Positions 1-9,041 of a DNA stretch of 64,000 nucleotides are shown piece after piece. The position numbers and the translations under genes are program-made. Every line of letters begins with the position of its first letter. Position 1 is the stretch's first letter. Where the stretch lies: positions 1 through 64,000 of the forward strand of contig CANLUY010000001.1 in assembly GCA_947494435.1 (NCBI GenBank). The letters run 5' to 3'. This DNA comes from an uncultured Litoreibacter sp. Its GTDB lineage: Bacteria > Pseudomonadota > Alphaproteobacteria > Rhodobacterales > Rhodobacteraceae. The notes below the pieces were generated by a model. That model was not told the origin of the DNA and searched no databases. It saw only the letters and a program-made list of their open reading frames with translations.

Positions 1-141
1 CGCCAAATCGCAGACTGGATCGTCGAGGTGATGAACGGGCTGGCCGCAAATGGCGAAGAAGGCAACGCAACCGTCGAGGCCAAAGTCAAAGCCGAGGTCC
101 TCGACCTCTGCGGGCGCTTCCCGATCTACGCAGACCTCTGA
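1..141 (+). CDS. glyA: Serine hydroxymethyltransferase, C-terminal end (partial)
   Basis: Only the last 46 codons are in the window; the gene begins upstream of base 1. The reading frame ends with a stop at 139-141 after a C-terminus reading CGRFPIYADL, which matches the closing segment of bacterial SHMT proteins (usually FPxY followed by a few residues). The enzyme is PLP-dependent and converts serine plus tetrahydrofolate to glycine plus methylene-tetrahydrofolate in the cytosol. Two further folate one-carbon genes, folD and fhs, lie about 44 kb away. Because no catalytic residues are visible the call rests only on the tail. Confidence 0.75.
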   Translation, partial: RQIADWIVEVMNGLAANGEEGNATVEAKVKAEVLDLCGRFPIYADL

Positions 142-205
142 GCGTCGCCCTAATTGAATAACCCAATCGCAGCGCCTCTAAGCGCTGCGGTTGCCCCACT
201 CAGCG

Positions 206-847
206 CTACTCCGCCACCAGCTTCTTGCGCTTAGAGCGCGCCATGCGCACAGCTTTCCCCACCATATCCGAATAAATCGCCTCGACCCGTTCCAGCGACA
301 ACCGCCCATCAGGCCGGTACCATGTCAGCACCCCGTTCAGCATGGAGATGATCGCCATCGTCGTCAGCTTCGTGTCATCGACGTCGAACTCATGCGCCTT
401 CTGTCCGGCGATCAAAATCTGCTCCAACGCCGTTTCATACTCCCTCCGCATCGCATCAAGCTTTGCGAAGTTTTCCGGCGTGAGATTGCGCAACTCCATA
501 TAGGAGATGAACACCGCATCGCGACGCGCCATGTGAAAGCGGATGTGAAAGCGCGCGAACACCTCCAATTGGCGTACCGGATGCTCGGGCATTTCCATCG
601 CGCGAAGCGCCGCCAGAAGATCGCGCATATGCGCGCTCAGCAGATCAAACAACAGCGTCTGTTTATCAGGCGTATACAGATACAACGCCCCCGCCTGAAC
701 ACCGACCTCTTTGGCAATCTGGCGCATGGAAACAGCCGCAAACCCGTGCTCGGCAAACAATCGCAGAGCCGCCTCACGAACCTTGGGTCCGGTGATATCA
801 GAATGAGAACCCGTTTTGCGCGCCATACGTCCACAGTAACTGAACAA
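206..847 (-). CDS. TetR/AcrR-family transcriptional regulator
   Basis: A 213-residue protein with an N-terminal TetR helix-turn-helix at roughly residues 20-65 (GFAAVSMRQIAKEVGV then GALYLYTPDK), followed by an all-helical ligand domain. Two starts are possible. A TTG at 847 has a clear AAGGA ribosome-binding site four bases upstream. An ATG at 826 gives the more typical N-terminus MARKTGSH but has only a weak site. It is transcribed away from the lipoprotein gene at 938 and converges on glyA. The ligand and targets cannot be read from the sequence; the small divergent lipoprotein gene is the nearest candidate target. Confidence 0.85.
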   Translation of the reverse strand: MFSYCGRMARKTGSHSDITGPKVREAALRLFAEHGFAAVSMRQIAKEVGVQAGALYLYTPDKQTLLFDLLSAHMRDLLAALRAMEMPEHPVRQLEVFARFHIRFHMARRDAVFISYMELRNLTPENFAKLDAMRREYETALEQILIAGQKAHEFDVDDTKLTTMAIISMLNGVLTWYRPDGRLSLERVEAIYSDMVGKAVRMARSKRKKLVAE

Positions 848-937
848 GCGTTCCTTTCAAGCACTTCCACCATGCGCAGCCTTGCCGCGCGCACCCTGCG
901 GGCGTAAGGTCCATCAACTTCTGCCAACCGAGCTTTT

Positions 938-1249
938 ATGCGCCTGACCCTTTCCCTCCTCTTGATGATAACCGTTGCAGCGTGCACCCAAGACTTGCCC
1001 AACAGCCGCAACACGATCAGCCAAGCCGCACTCGATGCGCCCTACCCAGAGCTGGTGCCACTGGAGGGCTTGCTTGCCAAAGCCGAAGCAGGGTCGACCG
1101 TGGTCGCACAAACCCAATCATTCGAGCGCCGCGTCGCGCGCCTGAAACAACGCGCCGCCGCGTTGAAAGGCCGGTCTATCGTCGATGGCGCGACACGGCT
1201 TAGACTTTTGCAAGCCGCTGATCGCAACGCAGCAAGACAGGCCGGATAA
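938..1249 (+). CDS. Small putative lipoprotein of unknown function
   Basis: A 103-residue protein with a short hydrophobic signal (MRLTLSLLLMITVAAC) whose Cys16 is preceded by V-A-A, a plausible lipobox for signal peptidase II. The mature part is hydrophilic and alanine/arginine rich, with likely helical character (residues 60-100), and shows no domain I recognise. It lies between the divergent TetR gene and hom, 79 bases before the hom start. The expected place is the periplasmic face of the inner or outer membrane. Coding status is supported by the lipobox and in-frame start, not by a strong ribosome-binding site. Confidence 0.6.
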   Translation: MRLTLSLLLMITVAACTQDLPNSRNTISQAALDAPYPELVPLEGLLAKAEAGSTVVAQTQSFERRVARLKQRAAALKGRSIVDGATRLRLLQAADRNAARQAG

Positions 1250-1328
1250 AGCGGGTCTCGCGTTGCACCCTGCGCCATTCAGCGCTAACAGAACCGCAAC
1301 AACACGCAACACATCGCAGGAGGCCCCA

Positions 1329-2615
1329 ATGGCTGACCCTCTTCGTCTGGGAATCGCAGGTTTGGGCACCGTTGGCACGGGAGTCGTCAAGATTGTCCGC
1401 CAAAAAGCCAACCTTCTGGGCGCCCGCGCGGGCCGCGAGATCGTCATCACCGCCGTCTCTGCCCGCTCCAAATCCAAAGACCGGGGTGTGAACCTGTCGC
1501 ACTATGCGTGGGAAGATGATCCCGTCGCTTTGGCAAAACGCGATGACGTCGACATTTTCGTCGAATTGATGGGCGGCGAAGATGGCCCCGCCAAAGCCGC
1601 GGCAGAGGCCGCGTTGAACGCTGGCAAAGACGTCATCACCGCCAACAAAGCCATGCTTGCCATGCACGGTCAGGCCTTGGCTGAACTTGCCGAAACCAAA
1701 GGCCGCCTGATCCGCTATGAAGCCGCCGTCGCAGGCGGTATCCCCGTCATCAAAGCGCTGACAGAGGGACTTGCCGGTAACACCATCAACCGCGTCATGG
1801 GCGTCATGAACGGCTCGTGCAACTACATCCTGACCCGCATGGAAAGTGCGGGCCTCACCTATGAGGAGGTCTTCGCAGAGGCCGACGGCTTAGGCTATCT
1901 CGAAGCAGACCCGACCCTCGACGTCGGCGGCATTGATGCCGCGCATAAGCTTGCGCTGCTCAGTTCCATCGCCTTTGGCACACAGGTCAATTTCGCGGGC
2001 ATCAAGCTCAAAGGCATCGAAAGCGTCACCATCGAAGACATCCGGCACGCGGCGGATATGGGCTATAAGATCAAGCTTTTGGGCTCCGCTCAGATGACGC
2101 CACGCGGGCTTGAGCAATCCATGACACCTTGTCTTGTTCCGGCCACCAGTCCGCTGGGCCAGTTGGATGGCGGCACCAATATGATCGTCCTCGAAGGCGA
2201 TCATGTCGGCCAGATAGTGCTGCGCGGCGCAGGTGCGGGCGAAGGCCCGACCGCCTCCGCCGTCATGTCGGACGTCATGGATATCGCCCGCGATATCCGC
2301 CTGCCGACATTCGGCCAGCCCGCACAGGAGCTTGAAAAGGCCCCGACAGCCAAAACAGCTCTCGCCGCCCCCTACTACATCCGGATGGAACTGCTCGACA
2401 AACCCGGTGCATTGGCGAAAGTCGCGACCGTGCTTGGCGACGCAGGCGTCTCTATCGACCGGATGCGGCAGTATGATCACCCAGGCCAAAACGCACCCGT
2501 TTTGATCGTCACACATACCGTCACATCCGACGCGCTGGACCACGCGCTTGCGGCCCTGCCTGCAACAAATGTGGTTCATGGCACCCCTGTCGCTTTGCGG
2601 ATCGAGAACGTCTAA
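1329..2615 (+). CDS. hom: Homoserine dehydrogenase
   Basis: A 428-residue enzyme that reduces aspartate semialdehyde to homoserine, the branch step towards threonine and methionine. The N-terminal Rossmann fold shows GIAGLGTVGTG at residues 8-18, the central catalytic domain includes NGSCNYILTRM and DPTLDVGGIDAAHK, and a C-terminal ACT domain (about 350-428, starting MELLDKPGALAKV) fits allosteric feedback control. The length is that of monofunctional bacterial Hom with an ACT domain. The start at 1329 is chosen because AGGAGG lies six bases upstream; a longer in-frame extension upstream lacks such a site. The next gene starts three bases after the stop. Confidence 0.97.
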   Translation: MADPLRLGIAGLGTVGTGVVKIVRQKANLLGARAGREIVITAVSARSKSKDRGVNLSHYAWEDDPVALAKRDDVDIFVELMGGEDGPAKAAAEAALNAGKDVITANKAMLAMHGQALAELAETKGRLIRYEAAVAGGIPVIKALTEGLAGNTINRVMGVMNGSCNYILTRMESAGLTYEEVFAEADGLGYLEADPTLDVGGIDAAHKLALLSSIAFGTQVNFAGIKLKGIESVTIEDIRHAADMGYKIKLLGSAQMTPRGLEQSMTPCLVPATSPLGQLDGGTNMIVLEGDHVGQIVLRGAGAGEGPTASAVMSDVMDIARDIRLPTFGQPAQELEKAPTAKTALAAPYYIRMELLDKPGALAKVATVLGDAGVSIDRMRQYDHPGQNAPVLIVTHTVTSDALDHALAALPATNVVHGTPVALRIENV

Positions 2616-2618
2616 CTC

Positions 2619-3302
2619 ATGGATTGGTTCGCCCCGGTTGATATCTATTGCGAACGCTTGGACCCGTCGTTTTGGGCCGAACCGATCAATGCGATTTCAA
2701 ACGTGGCTTTTCTGCTGGCCGCACTGTGGGCAGCTATATCCGCAAAACGCCATCACATCACCAGCCCTGCGATCTGGCTGCTGATCATCTTGGCCGCATG
2801 TATCGGCATCGGGTCCTTCCTGTTTCACACCCACGCGAATATCTGGTCCGGCTTGGCAGACACGATCCCGATCTGGACCTTCGTTGCGACCTATATCCTC
2901 GTTTCCATAAACCTGATCGGCGGGGCCCCTCCCGGTAAAATCGCCATCGGCGTTGTCATCGTTGGCGCAATTATCACCGTGGTTTGGTTGGCCAACCCTG
3001 CCCCAGAGGACGCAGTCACGACGCCCAGCCGTTTCAATGGCTCAGAGCAATACTTGCCCGCAGTGATTGCGATGATCATATTTTCCGCCATCACGCTGAT
3101 CCGCCGCCATCCAATCCGCTATTGGTTCCTCTCCGCGACGATCATCTTCTTCATTTCTTTGACTTTCCGTACTTTTGACATGGCTGTTTGCGCTAACTGG
3201 CATTACGGATCGCATTTTATGTGGCATACGCTAAACGGCATTATGATCGGCCTGCTTTTGCAAGCGCTGATCCGAAACACACAAAGGACCCCCACCCCAT
3301 GA
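2619..3302 (+). CDS. Alkaline ceramidase-like integral membrane hydrolase
   Basis: A 227-residue protein with about seven hydrophobic segments, matching the ceramidase / alkaline phytoceramidase superfamily (CREST-type amide hydrolases). The five residues forming the zinc site and catalytic centre of human ACER3 (Ser77, His81, Asp92, His217, His221) have spacing-matched counterparts: Ser66, His70, Asp81, His199 and His203. An active zinc hydrolase is therefore likely. It starts three bases after hom and its stop overlaps the glpX start by four bases (ATGA), so all three genes are probably co-translated. The natural substrate is unknown; many marine alphaproteobacteria lack classical sphingolipids, so an amide other than ceramide, for example an aminolipid, is possible. 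Confidence 0.8.
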   Translation: MDWFAPVDIYCERLDPSFWAEPINAISNVAFLLAALWAAISAKRHHITSPAIWLLIILAACIGIGSFLFHTHANIWSGLADTIPIWTFVATYILVSINLIGGAPPGKIAIGVVIVGAIITVVWLANPAPEDAVTTPSRFNGSEQYLPAVIAMIIFSAITLIRRHPIRYWFLSATIIFFISLTFRTFDMAVCANWHYGSHFMWHTLNGIMIGLLLQALIRNTQRTPTP

Positions 3303-4258
3303 GCACTGTAGATTTTCAGGACCGTATGCTGTCCTTGGGCCTTGCCCGCGTATCCGAAGCCGCTGCTCTGGCTTCCGCAAAACTGATCGGCCGTGGCGAT
3401 GAAAAAGCCGCCGACCAAGCTGCGGTGAACGCGATGCGGGAGCAACTCAACAAGCTCAACATCAAGGGCGTTGTCGTAATCGGGGAAGGCGAACGTGACG
3501 AAGCGCCGATGCTCTATATCGGCGAAGAGGTCGGCACTGGCGAAGGCCCCGGCGTGGATATCGCACTTGATCCGCTGGAAGGCACGACACTGACCGCCAA
3601 GGACATGCCAAACGCCCTGACCGTCATCGCAATGGGCCCACGTGGCTCCATGTTACACGCCCCGGACGTCTATATGGACAAGCTCGCCGTCGGCCCCGGC
3701 TACCGCGACGGCGTCGTCACCATGGACATGTCCCCGGCAGAGCGCGTGAATGCGCTCGCCGCAGCCAAAGGCTGCTCCACATCTGACATCACTGTCTGTG
3801 TGTTGGAACGTCCCCGCCACGAAGACATGATCGAACAAATCCGCTCCACCGATGCCGCGATCCGTTTGATCACGGACGGCGACGTCGCAGGCATCATCCA
3901 TTGCGCCGAATCCGCCAAGACCGGCATCGACATGTACATGGGCCTCGGCGGCGCGCCAGAAGGTGTCTTGGCGGCGGCAGCGTTGAAATGCATGGGTGGG
4001 CAAATGTTCGGTCGCCTGACCTTCCGCAATGACGACGAGCGCGGTCGCGCGGAAAAAGCCGGGATCACAAATCTCGACCGCGTCTACACCCGCGATGATA
4101 TGGTGACCGAAGACGTCATCTTCGCCGCAACCGGCGTTACCGACGGATCGATCCTCGCAGGCATCAAGCGCGAGATTGGCTTCATCACAACAGAGACAAT
4201 TTTGATGCGTTCCAAAACTGGGTCTGTCCGGCGCATGACGTATCGCAACCCGGTGTGA
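3299..4258 (+). CDS. glpX: Class II fructose-1,6-bisphosphatase
   Basis: A 319-residue metal-dependent phosphatase hydrolysing fructose-1,6-bisphosphate to fructose-6-phosphate (gluconeogenesis). Family motifs are present: VVIGEGERDEAPMLYIGEE, the metal and substrate loop DPLEGT, and the C-terminal GGAPEGVLAAAALK. The start at 3299 overlaps the preceding stop as ATGA, indicating translational coupling; a start further upstream would run deep into the ceramidase-like gene. The 3' side carries no obvious strong terminator but has two alternative hairpins before recJ. Confidence 0.96.
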   Translation: MSTVDFQDRMLSLGLARVSEAAALASAKLIGRGDEKAADQAAVNAMREQLNKLNIKGVVVIGEGERDEAPMLYIGEEVGTGEGPGVDIALDPLEGTTLTAKDMPNALTVIAMGPRGSMLHAPDVYMDKLAVGPGYRDGVVTMDMSPAERVNALAAAKGCSTSDITVCVLERPRHEDMIEQIRSTDAAIRLITDGDVAGIIHCAESAKTGIDMYMGLGGAPEGVLAAAALKCMGGQMFGRLTFRNDDERGRAEKAGITNLDRVYTRDDMVTEDVIFAATGVTDGSILAGIKREIGFITTETILMRSKTGSVRRMTYRNPV

Positions 4259-4280
4259 TGGATCATTTCGCGTTCAGAAA

Positions 4281-4331
4281 TCTTGTACAAGTTGGGTTTT
4301 GGGCTCTCCCAACTAGCCCCATCTTGTACAA
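4281..4331 (+). promoter_or_regulatory. Twin TCTTGTACAA boxes and alternative hairpins before recJ
   Basis: The decamer TCTTGTACAA occurs at 4281-4290 and again at 4322-4331, the second copy abutting the recJ start codon at 4332. The core TTGTACAA is a perfect palindrome and the copies are 41 bases apart, close to four helical turns. Between them two mutually exclusive stems can form: GTTGGG with CCCAAC (4291-4296 with 4308-4313), and GGGCT with AGCCC (4301-4305 with 4315-4319). The arrangement suggests a repressor operator that would mask the recJ start; no regulator is identified. Confidence 0.5.
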
Positions 4332-6080
4332 ATGAGCGCATTTTTGAATGTTGAGGCGTCCCTGACGGGGCGTCGCTGGGTCGGGCTTTCTCCGGATCAA
4401 GATCGCATGGCCGAAGCCATGGCGCAGCAAACTAGTCTACCCCGCCCAGTCTGCCAAACCCTATCACGTTTGGGCGTCCCGTTGGATGGGGCCGAACGCT
4501 ATCTTCAGCCCACTCTGAAAGAACTTTTGCCCAATCCGTCGGTCTTGAAAGACATGGATATCGCCGCGGCGCGGATCGTGAAGGCAGTTCAAGCCTCTGA
4601 AAAGATAGCGATATTTGCTGACTATGATGTTGACGGCGCGACATCCGCAGCGCTGCTGATCACTTGGTTGCGCGACATGGGGCGACCTGCAACGCTCTAC
4701 ATTCCTGACCGGATTGACGAAGGCTACGGCCCCAATGAACCCGCAATGGAAGCCCTCGCCCGCGATCATGACCTAATCATCTGCGTCGATTGCGGAACGC
4801 TTAGCCATGATGCGCTCGCAGCCGGTCGCGCTGCCGATATTATCGTTCTAGATCATCACCTTGGCGGCGAAACGCTCCCCCCCGCTCTCGCTGTGGTGAA
4901 CCCGAACAGACAGGACGAAACCGGTGAACTTGCGCATCTTTGCGCGGCAGGCGTTGTGTTTCTTTGCTTGGTTTCCTCAAATAGAATTCTCAAACAAGAC
5001 GGAATACAAGCCCCTGATCTTATTCAACTTTTAGACCTCGTCGCCCTAGGCACTGTCGCCGATGTCGCGCCTCTAATTGGCGTGAATCGCGCCCTAGTGG
5101 TCCAAGGTTTGAAAGTCATGGCCCAACGCCGCCGCATCGGCCTCACCGCCTTGGCCGATGTCGCCCGCATGGACACTGCTCCCACCTCCTACCATCTGGG
5201 GTTTCTACTAGGCCCTCGCATCAATGCCGGCGGCCGTGTCGGCACGCCCGATCTTGGCGCTAGACTATTGTCTACATTAGATAATTCCGAGGCAGAGGCG
5301 TTATCTGAACGCCTTGACGCGCTCAACACCGAACGCCGCGAGATCGAAGAACACGTCCGCATCGCGGCCCTTGCCCAAGCTGAAGAGCGCGGCTTCGACG
5401 CCCCTCTCGTCTGGGCCGCGGGAGATGGTTGGCACCCCGGCGTCGTCGGTATCGTCGCATCCCGCTTGAAAGAGGCAACCAACCGCCCAGCAGTGGTCAT
5501 CGGATTGGAGGACGGCGTTGGAAAAGGCTCCGCCCGCTCGGTCACCGGCATTGATTTAGGCGCACAAATTCAAAGACTTGCGCTCGAAGGTCAACTGTTA
5601 AAGGGCGGTGGCCACAAGATGGCAGCGGGCCTGACCGTAGAAGAACATAAGCTCGAAGCGGCCATGGCCCGCCTATCGGAACTCATGGACAAACAGGGCG
5701 CAGGCACCTTAGGGCCACGGGATCTGAAACTCGATGGCTTGATGATGGCAGGCGCCGGAAACGTTCCACTCGTTGAACAACTTGAGAAAGCCGGCCCCTT
5801 CGGCGCAGGGGCGTCAGCACCCCGATTTGCCTTTCCAGATCAACAGATTGGCTTCACAAAAGAAGTTGGCCAAGGACACCTGAAGTTCAGTTTTTCCGAC
5901 GGGATGGGGGCGAAAATTGACGCCATCAGCTTTGGCGCGGCTGAGAACGGTTTGATGCAGGCCCTGACGCAGCATAAGGGCCAGAAATTTCACCTCGCAG
6001 GGCGGGTCGAGATCAATACTTGGCAAGGTCGGCAATCCGTCCAGCTTCGCCTCGAAGACGCCGCACCCGCGTCATCATAG
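4332..6080 (+). CDS. recJ: Single-stranded-DNA-specific exonuclease RecJ
   Basis: A 582-residue DHH-superfamily 5'-3' single-strand exonuclease of recombination and base-excision repair. Motifs are in order: DYDVDG at 97-102, DCG at 153-155, DHH at 174-176, the DHHA1 domain with GGHKMAAG around residue 425, and a C-terminal OB-like domain. The length is normal for RecJ. No clear Shine-Dalgarno precedes ATG 4332; instead the palindrome TTGTACAA touches the start codon. The gene uses more CTA and TTA leucine codons than its neighbours, which may hint at a different history or lower expression. Confidence 0.96.
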   Translation: MSAFLNVEASLTGRRWVGLSPDQDRMAEAMAQQTSLPRPVCQTLSRLGVPLDGAERYLQPTLKELLPNPSVLKDMDIAAARIVKAVQASEKIAIFADYDVDGATSAALLITWLRDMGRPATLYIPDRIDEGYGPNEPAMEALARDHDLIICVDCGTLSHDALAAGRAADIIVLDHHLGGETLPPALAVVNPNRQDETGELAHLCAAGVVFLCLVSSNRILKQDGIQAPDLIQLLDLVALGTVADVAPLIGVNRALVVQGLKVMAQRRRIGLTALADVARMDTAPTSYHLGFLLGPRINAGGRVGTPDLGARLLSTLDNSEAEALSERLDALNTERREIEEHVRIAALAQAEERGFDAPLVWAAGDGWHPGVVGIVASRLKEATNRPAVVIGLEDGVGKGSARSVTGIDLGAQIQRLALEGQLLKGGGHKMAAGLTVEEHKLEAAMARLSELMDKQGAGTLGPRDLKLDGLMMAGAGNVPLVEQLEKAGPFGAGASAPRFAFPDQQIGFTKEVGQGHLKFSFSDGMGAKIDAISFGAAENGLMQALTQHKGQKFHLAGRVEINTWQGRQSVQLRLEDAAPASS

Positions 6081-6107
6081 AAATTGCAAAAAACCGAAAT
6101 TTCCTAC

Positions 6108-6136
6108 TTGCCAGCGCGAGGCACCTGACCTAAATA
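6108..6136 (+). promoter_or_regulatory. Probable sigma-70 promoter of tRNA-Glu
   Basis: TTGCCA (6108-6113) and TAAATA (6131-6136) are separated by exactly 17 bases, and the mature tRNA begins 18 bases after the -10 box. The spacing and boxes fit a housekeeping promoter for the tRNA. Confidence 0.55.
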
Positions 6137-6153
6137 GCCTCTCACTGCCGAGT

Positions 6154-6228
6154 GCTCCCTTCGTCTATCGGTTAGGACGCCAGGTTTTCAACCTGGAAAG
6201 AGGGGTTCGATTCCCCTAGGGAGTACCA
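6154..6228 (+). tRNA. tRNA-Glu (anticodon TTC)
   Basis: The sequence folds as a complete cloverleaf: acceptor GCTCCCT with AGGGAGT, anticodon stem CCAGG/CCTGG with loop TTTTCAA, and T-arm GAGGGGTTCGATTCCCCT. The anticodon TTC is at 6187-6189, and the CCA end is encoded. The sequence closely resembles alphaproteobacterial glutamate tRNAs. It stands alone, not in an rRNA or tRNA operon. Confidence 0.96.
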
Positions 6229-6341
6229 GCAGTCCTTCCAAAGATTGATGTTTTCGCCCGCCCCGCTTGACCCTAGGTGGGTGTTTCTTCTGACGACTGA
6301 AAAGAGTACAATGGCAGCAGTCCTTAGACGGGAGGCCGCTC

Positions 6342-6803
6342 GTGCAACTCACCATCAACAATAAAATTTATGACGTCGATATCGAACCCGACACACCGCT
6401 TTTATGGGTGCTCAGAGACGAAATCGGCTTGAAAGGCACGAAATACGGATGCGGCATCGCTCAATGCGGCGCTTGTACAGTTCATGTTGATGGCGAGGCA
6501 CAAAGATCATGCCAGCTTGAGGTTGGCGACCTCGAAGGCTCAGCAATCACAACAATTGAAGGTGTGGGCACGCCAGAAGCGTTATCTGCGGTCCAACAAG
6601 CATGGATCACTCATCAAGTGGCTCAATGCGGATATTGTCAGTCCGGCCAAATCATGCAGGCAACAGCGCTCTTGATGGAAAATAACGCGCCAACAGACGA
6701 AGACATTGATGACTCGATGTCTGGTAATTTATGTCGGTGCGGCACGTATCCCCGCATCCGTGCAGCGATCCATGATGCTGCAACAAAACTGCAGGAGGGT
6801 TGA
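6342..6803 (+). CDS. Molybdenum hydroxylase small subunit, (2Fe-2S)-binding (IorA-type)
   Basis: A 153-residue electron-transfer subunit with two [2Fe-2S] sites. The plant-type ferredoxin cluster uses Cys37, Cys42, Cys45 and Cys57; the second, helical cluster uses Cys96, Cys99, Cys131 and Cys133 (CGYC and CRC). This matches the small subunit of isoquinoline 1-oxidoreductase and related aldehyde or xanthine-type dehydrogenases. The GTG start has a GGGAGG ribosome-binding site. The large subunit begins directly after the stop. There is no FAD subunit, as in IorAB enzymes, so electrons probably pass to a cytochrome or the respiratory chain. Confidence 0.92.
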   Translation: MQLTINNKIYDVDIEPDTPLLWVLRDEIGLKGTKYGCGIAQCGACTVHVDGEAQRSCQLEVGDLEGSAITTIEGVGTPEALSAVQQAWITHQVAQCGYCQSGQIMQATALLMENNAPTDEDIDDSMSGNLCRCGTYPRIRAAIHDAATKLQEG

Positions 6804-9041
6804 ATGGGACGCGCAAAAACAATTGCTCGCAGGACGTTTCTCATTGGCTCCGTCGCTATCGCAGGTGGCGTGGCCTTCGGCGTTTACAAAGTCAAAACCC
6901 CGCACGACAACCCCTTGGCCGATACTCTGGAACCGGGGCAGGCCACATTTAATCCGTTTGTCAAAATCACCTCTGACTCCATTACGTTGATCACGCCACA
7001 TGCTGATATCGGCCAAGGCGTCGTGCACATGCAGGCGGCTCTGATCGCGGAAGAGCTCGACTTGGAATTTGGTCAGTTTGAAACCAGCTTTGGCTCCCCA
7101 GACGCCGCCTATTTCAACACTGCTCTTGGCGCAGAAGCCGTCCCTTTTGCGTCCTTTGATGAAGGGTTTGCCGCGCGCACAATGAGGACGGTCGCCACCT
7201 CAGCATTCAAACTGCTTGGGGTCATGGGAACAGGTGGGTCCAGTTCCGTTCCAGACCAGTACGAGAAGCTTCGCCGCGCCGGTGCCATTGCACGCGAAAC
7301 CTTGAAGCTCGCCGCTTCCAAAGAGGCTGATATCCCTGTCTCACAACTCTCTACCAAGAATGGCGCAGTCGTTTTTCCAGACGGATCGCTAAGGACATAT
7401 CAAGACCTTGCCGCCTCCGCAGCGAAGCTAACGCCTGTTTCGGATGTCACCCTACGCGACCCGAGCACGTGGCGCCTTATCGGCAAGCCGATGAAACGGG
7501 ACGATATTCTTGGAAAGTCCACTGGCACCCAGACCTACACAATCGATCTGGAGATCGAAGGCATGGTTCACGCCGCGATCAGGATCAATCCGCGGCGCGC
7601 CGAAGTGCTGGAGTATGACGCCAGTGAAGCAGAAGCCATGCCTGGCGTTTCGCGCGTTCTTCCTGTGACCAACGGGCTTGCCGTGATCGCGAACAGCACT
7701 TGGCGTGCTATCAATGCTGCCAATCAAATCAATTTTGATTGGGCAGAAGCCCCCTATCCGGCGGAGATGGACGCGCATTGGGCTGAGGTTGCAGCAAGTT
7801 TCATGGAAGATCGGCTAGATCAGGAATGGCGATCCGATGGCGACCCAGATGCAGCAATGGAAAGCACCGAAGTTCTGACCGCAGAATACCGCGCACCTTA
7901 CGTCGCACACCAACCTTTAGAGCCACTGGCAGCTATAGTACGTGTCGATAACGAAGGGGCGGAAGTTTGGGCGGGCCACCAACTGCCGCGTTTTGTACAA
8001 CAAAAAGTAGCAGCAATTGCAGGGTGCGAGCCGGATCAGGTCACCTTCCACAACCAGTATTCCGGTGGCAGCTTCGGGCACCGACTGGAATTTGACAACA
8101 TCACTTTGACCACAGAAATCGCAACGCAAATGCCGGGCGTTCCTGTGAAGTTAACTTTCTCGCGTGAAGAAGATTTTGCGCAAGACTATCCGCGTCAGAT
8201 CGGGATGAGCCGCTCGTCAGGCAGCGTGAAAGATGGAAAAGTCGACAGTTGGTCCCTAGATATCGCTACGGTTTCAGCCGCGCGATCACAATCGGCACGG
8301 CTTGGGCTGCCGGCTGCAGGGCCGGATACGCAAATTGCAGCGGGAGCCTGGTCCATGCCCTATGCGATCCCGCATTTGCGTGTGCGCGCCTACGCTGTGC
8401 CTGAACTGGCCCCGACGAGTTCTTGGCGGTCCGTCGGCGCCTCGACCGCTGGGTTCTTTGCAGAAGGGTATTTGGACGAGCTGATCCATTTCGCTGGCGC
8501 TGATCCAATGGAGGAGCGGCTACGTTTGTGCACCAATCCGATCCACCGTCAGGTCTTAGAAACGATTGCCGAGATGTCGAATTGGGGCAGCGACCTGAGT
8601 GAAAATCAGGGACGCGGTGTGGCAATGGTGGAAAGCTTCGGCGTTCCAACAGCTGAAGTCGTCGAAGTCACAAACACGGAAGATGGCATCAAAATTGACC
8701 GGGTCTACATCGTGGCTGACGTTGGTCGTGTGATTGATCCCGTCAACTTTGAAAACCTGATGCAAGGTGGCGTCATTTGGGGATTAGGCCACGCCATCAA
8801 TTCAGAGATTACATATTCTGACGGGATCGCTGAACAAACGAACTATGACGCTGCTGAAGGGATGCGCTTGTACCAAACGCCTGAAATCATCGTGAAAGGC
8901 TTGGAGAACGCTGAGAAAATTCGCGGCATTGGTGAGCCTCCGGTCCCTCCAGCCGCCCCTGCCTTAGCCAACGCAATTTTTGCAGCGACGGGGCAAAGGC
9001 TGCGGGAAATGCCGTTCAACAAACATATCGACTTCGTTTGA
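6804..9041 (+). CDS. Molybdopterin-binding large subunit of molybdenum hydroxylase (IorB-type), Tat-exported
   Basis: A 745-residue catalytic subunit. The N-terminus MGRAKTIARRTFLIGS has a twin-arginine motif (Arg9-Arg10) followed by a hydrophobic stretch, so the folded heterodimer is probably exported or membrane-anchored through Tat, as for IorB homologues. Molybdopterin-domain features include GQGVVHMQAALIAEEL near residue 70, YSGGSFGHRLEFD near 420 and GIGEPPVPPAAPALANA near the end, which carries the expected catalytic glutamate. The small subunit lies immediately upstream and shares the transcript. The substrate (aldehyde or N-heterocycle) cannot be inferred; maturation factors such as XdhC are not nearby. 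Confidence 0.9.
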   Translation: MGRAKTIARRTFLIGSVAIAGGVAFGVYKVKTPHDNPLADTLEPGQATFNPFVKITSDSITLITPHADIGQGVVHMQAALIAEELDLEFGQFETSFGSPDAAYFNTALGAEAVPFASFDEGFAARTMRTVATSAFKLLGVMGTGGSSSVPDQYEKLRRAGAIARETLKLAASKEADIPVSQLSTKNGAVVFPDGSLRTYQDLAASAAKLTPVSDVTLRDPSTWRLIGKPMKRDDILGKSTGTQTYTIDLEIEGMVHAAIRINPRRAEVLEYDASEAEAMPGVSRVLPVTNGLAVIANSTWRAINAANQINFDWAEAPYPAEMDAHWAEVAASFMEDRLDQEWRSDGDPDAAMESTEVLTAEYRAPYVAHQPLEPLAAIVRVDNEGAEVWAGHQLPRFVQQKVAAIAGCEPDQVTFHNQYSGGSFGHRLEFDNITLTTEIATQMPGVPVKLTFSREEDFAQDYPRQIGMSRSSGSVKDGKVDSWSLDIATVSAARSQSARLGLPAAGPDTQIAAGAWSMPYAIPHLRVRAYAVPELAPTSSWRSVGASTAGFFAEGYLDELIHFAGADPMEERLRLCTNPIHRQVLETIAEMSNWGSDLSENQGRGVAMVESFGVPTAEVVEVTNTEDGIKIDRVYIVADVGRVIDPVNFENLMQGGVIWGLGHAINSEITYSDGIAEQTNYDAAEGMRLYQTPEIIVKGLENAEKIRGIGEPPVPPAAPALANAIFAATGQRLREMPFNKHIDFV

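Noticed and set aside
6227-6325. 11-bp direct repeat CAGCAGTCCTT at the tRNA-Glu 3' end (6227) and near 6315, resembling an attachment-site duplication
   Set aside because: The repeat is short, covers only the last two bases of the tRNA, and only 88 bases with no integrase separate the copies.
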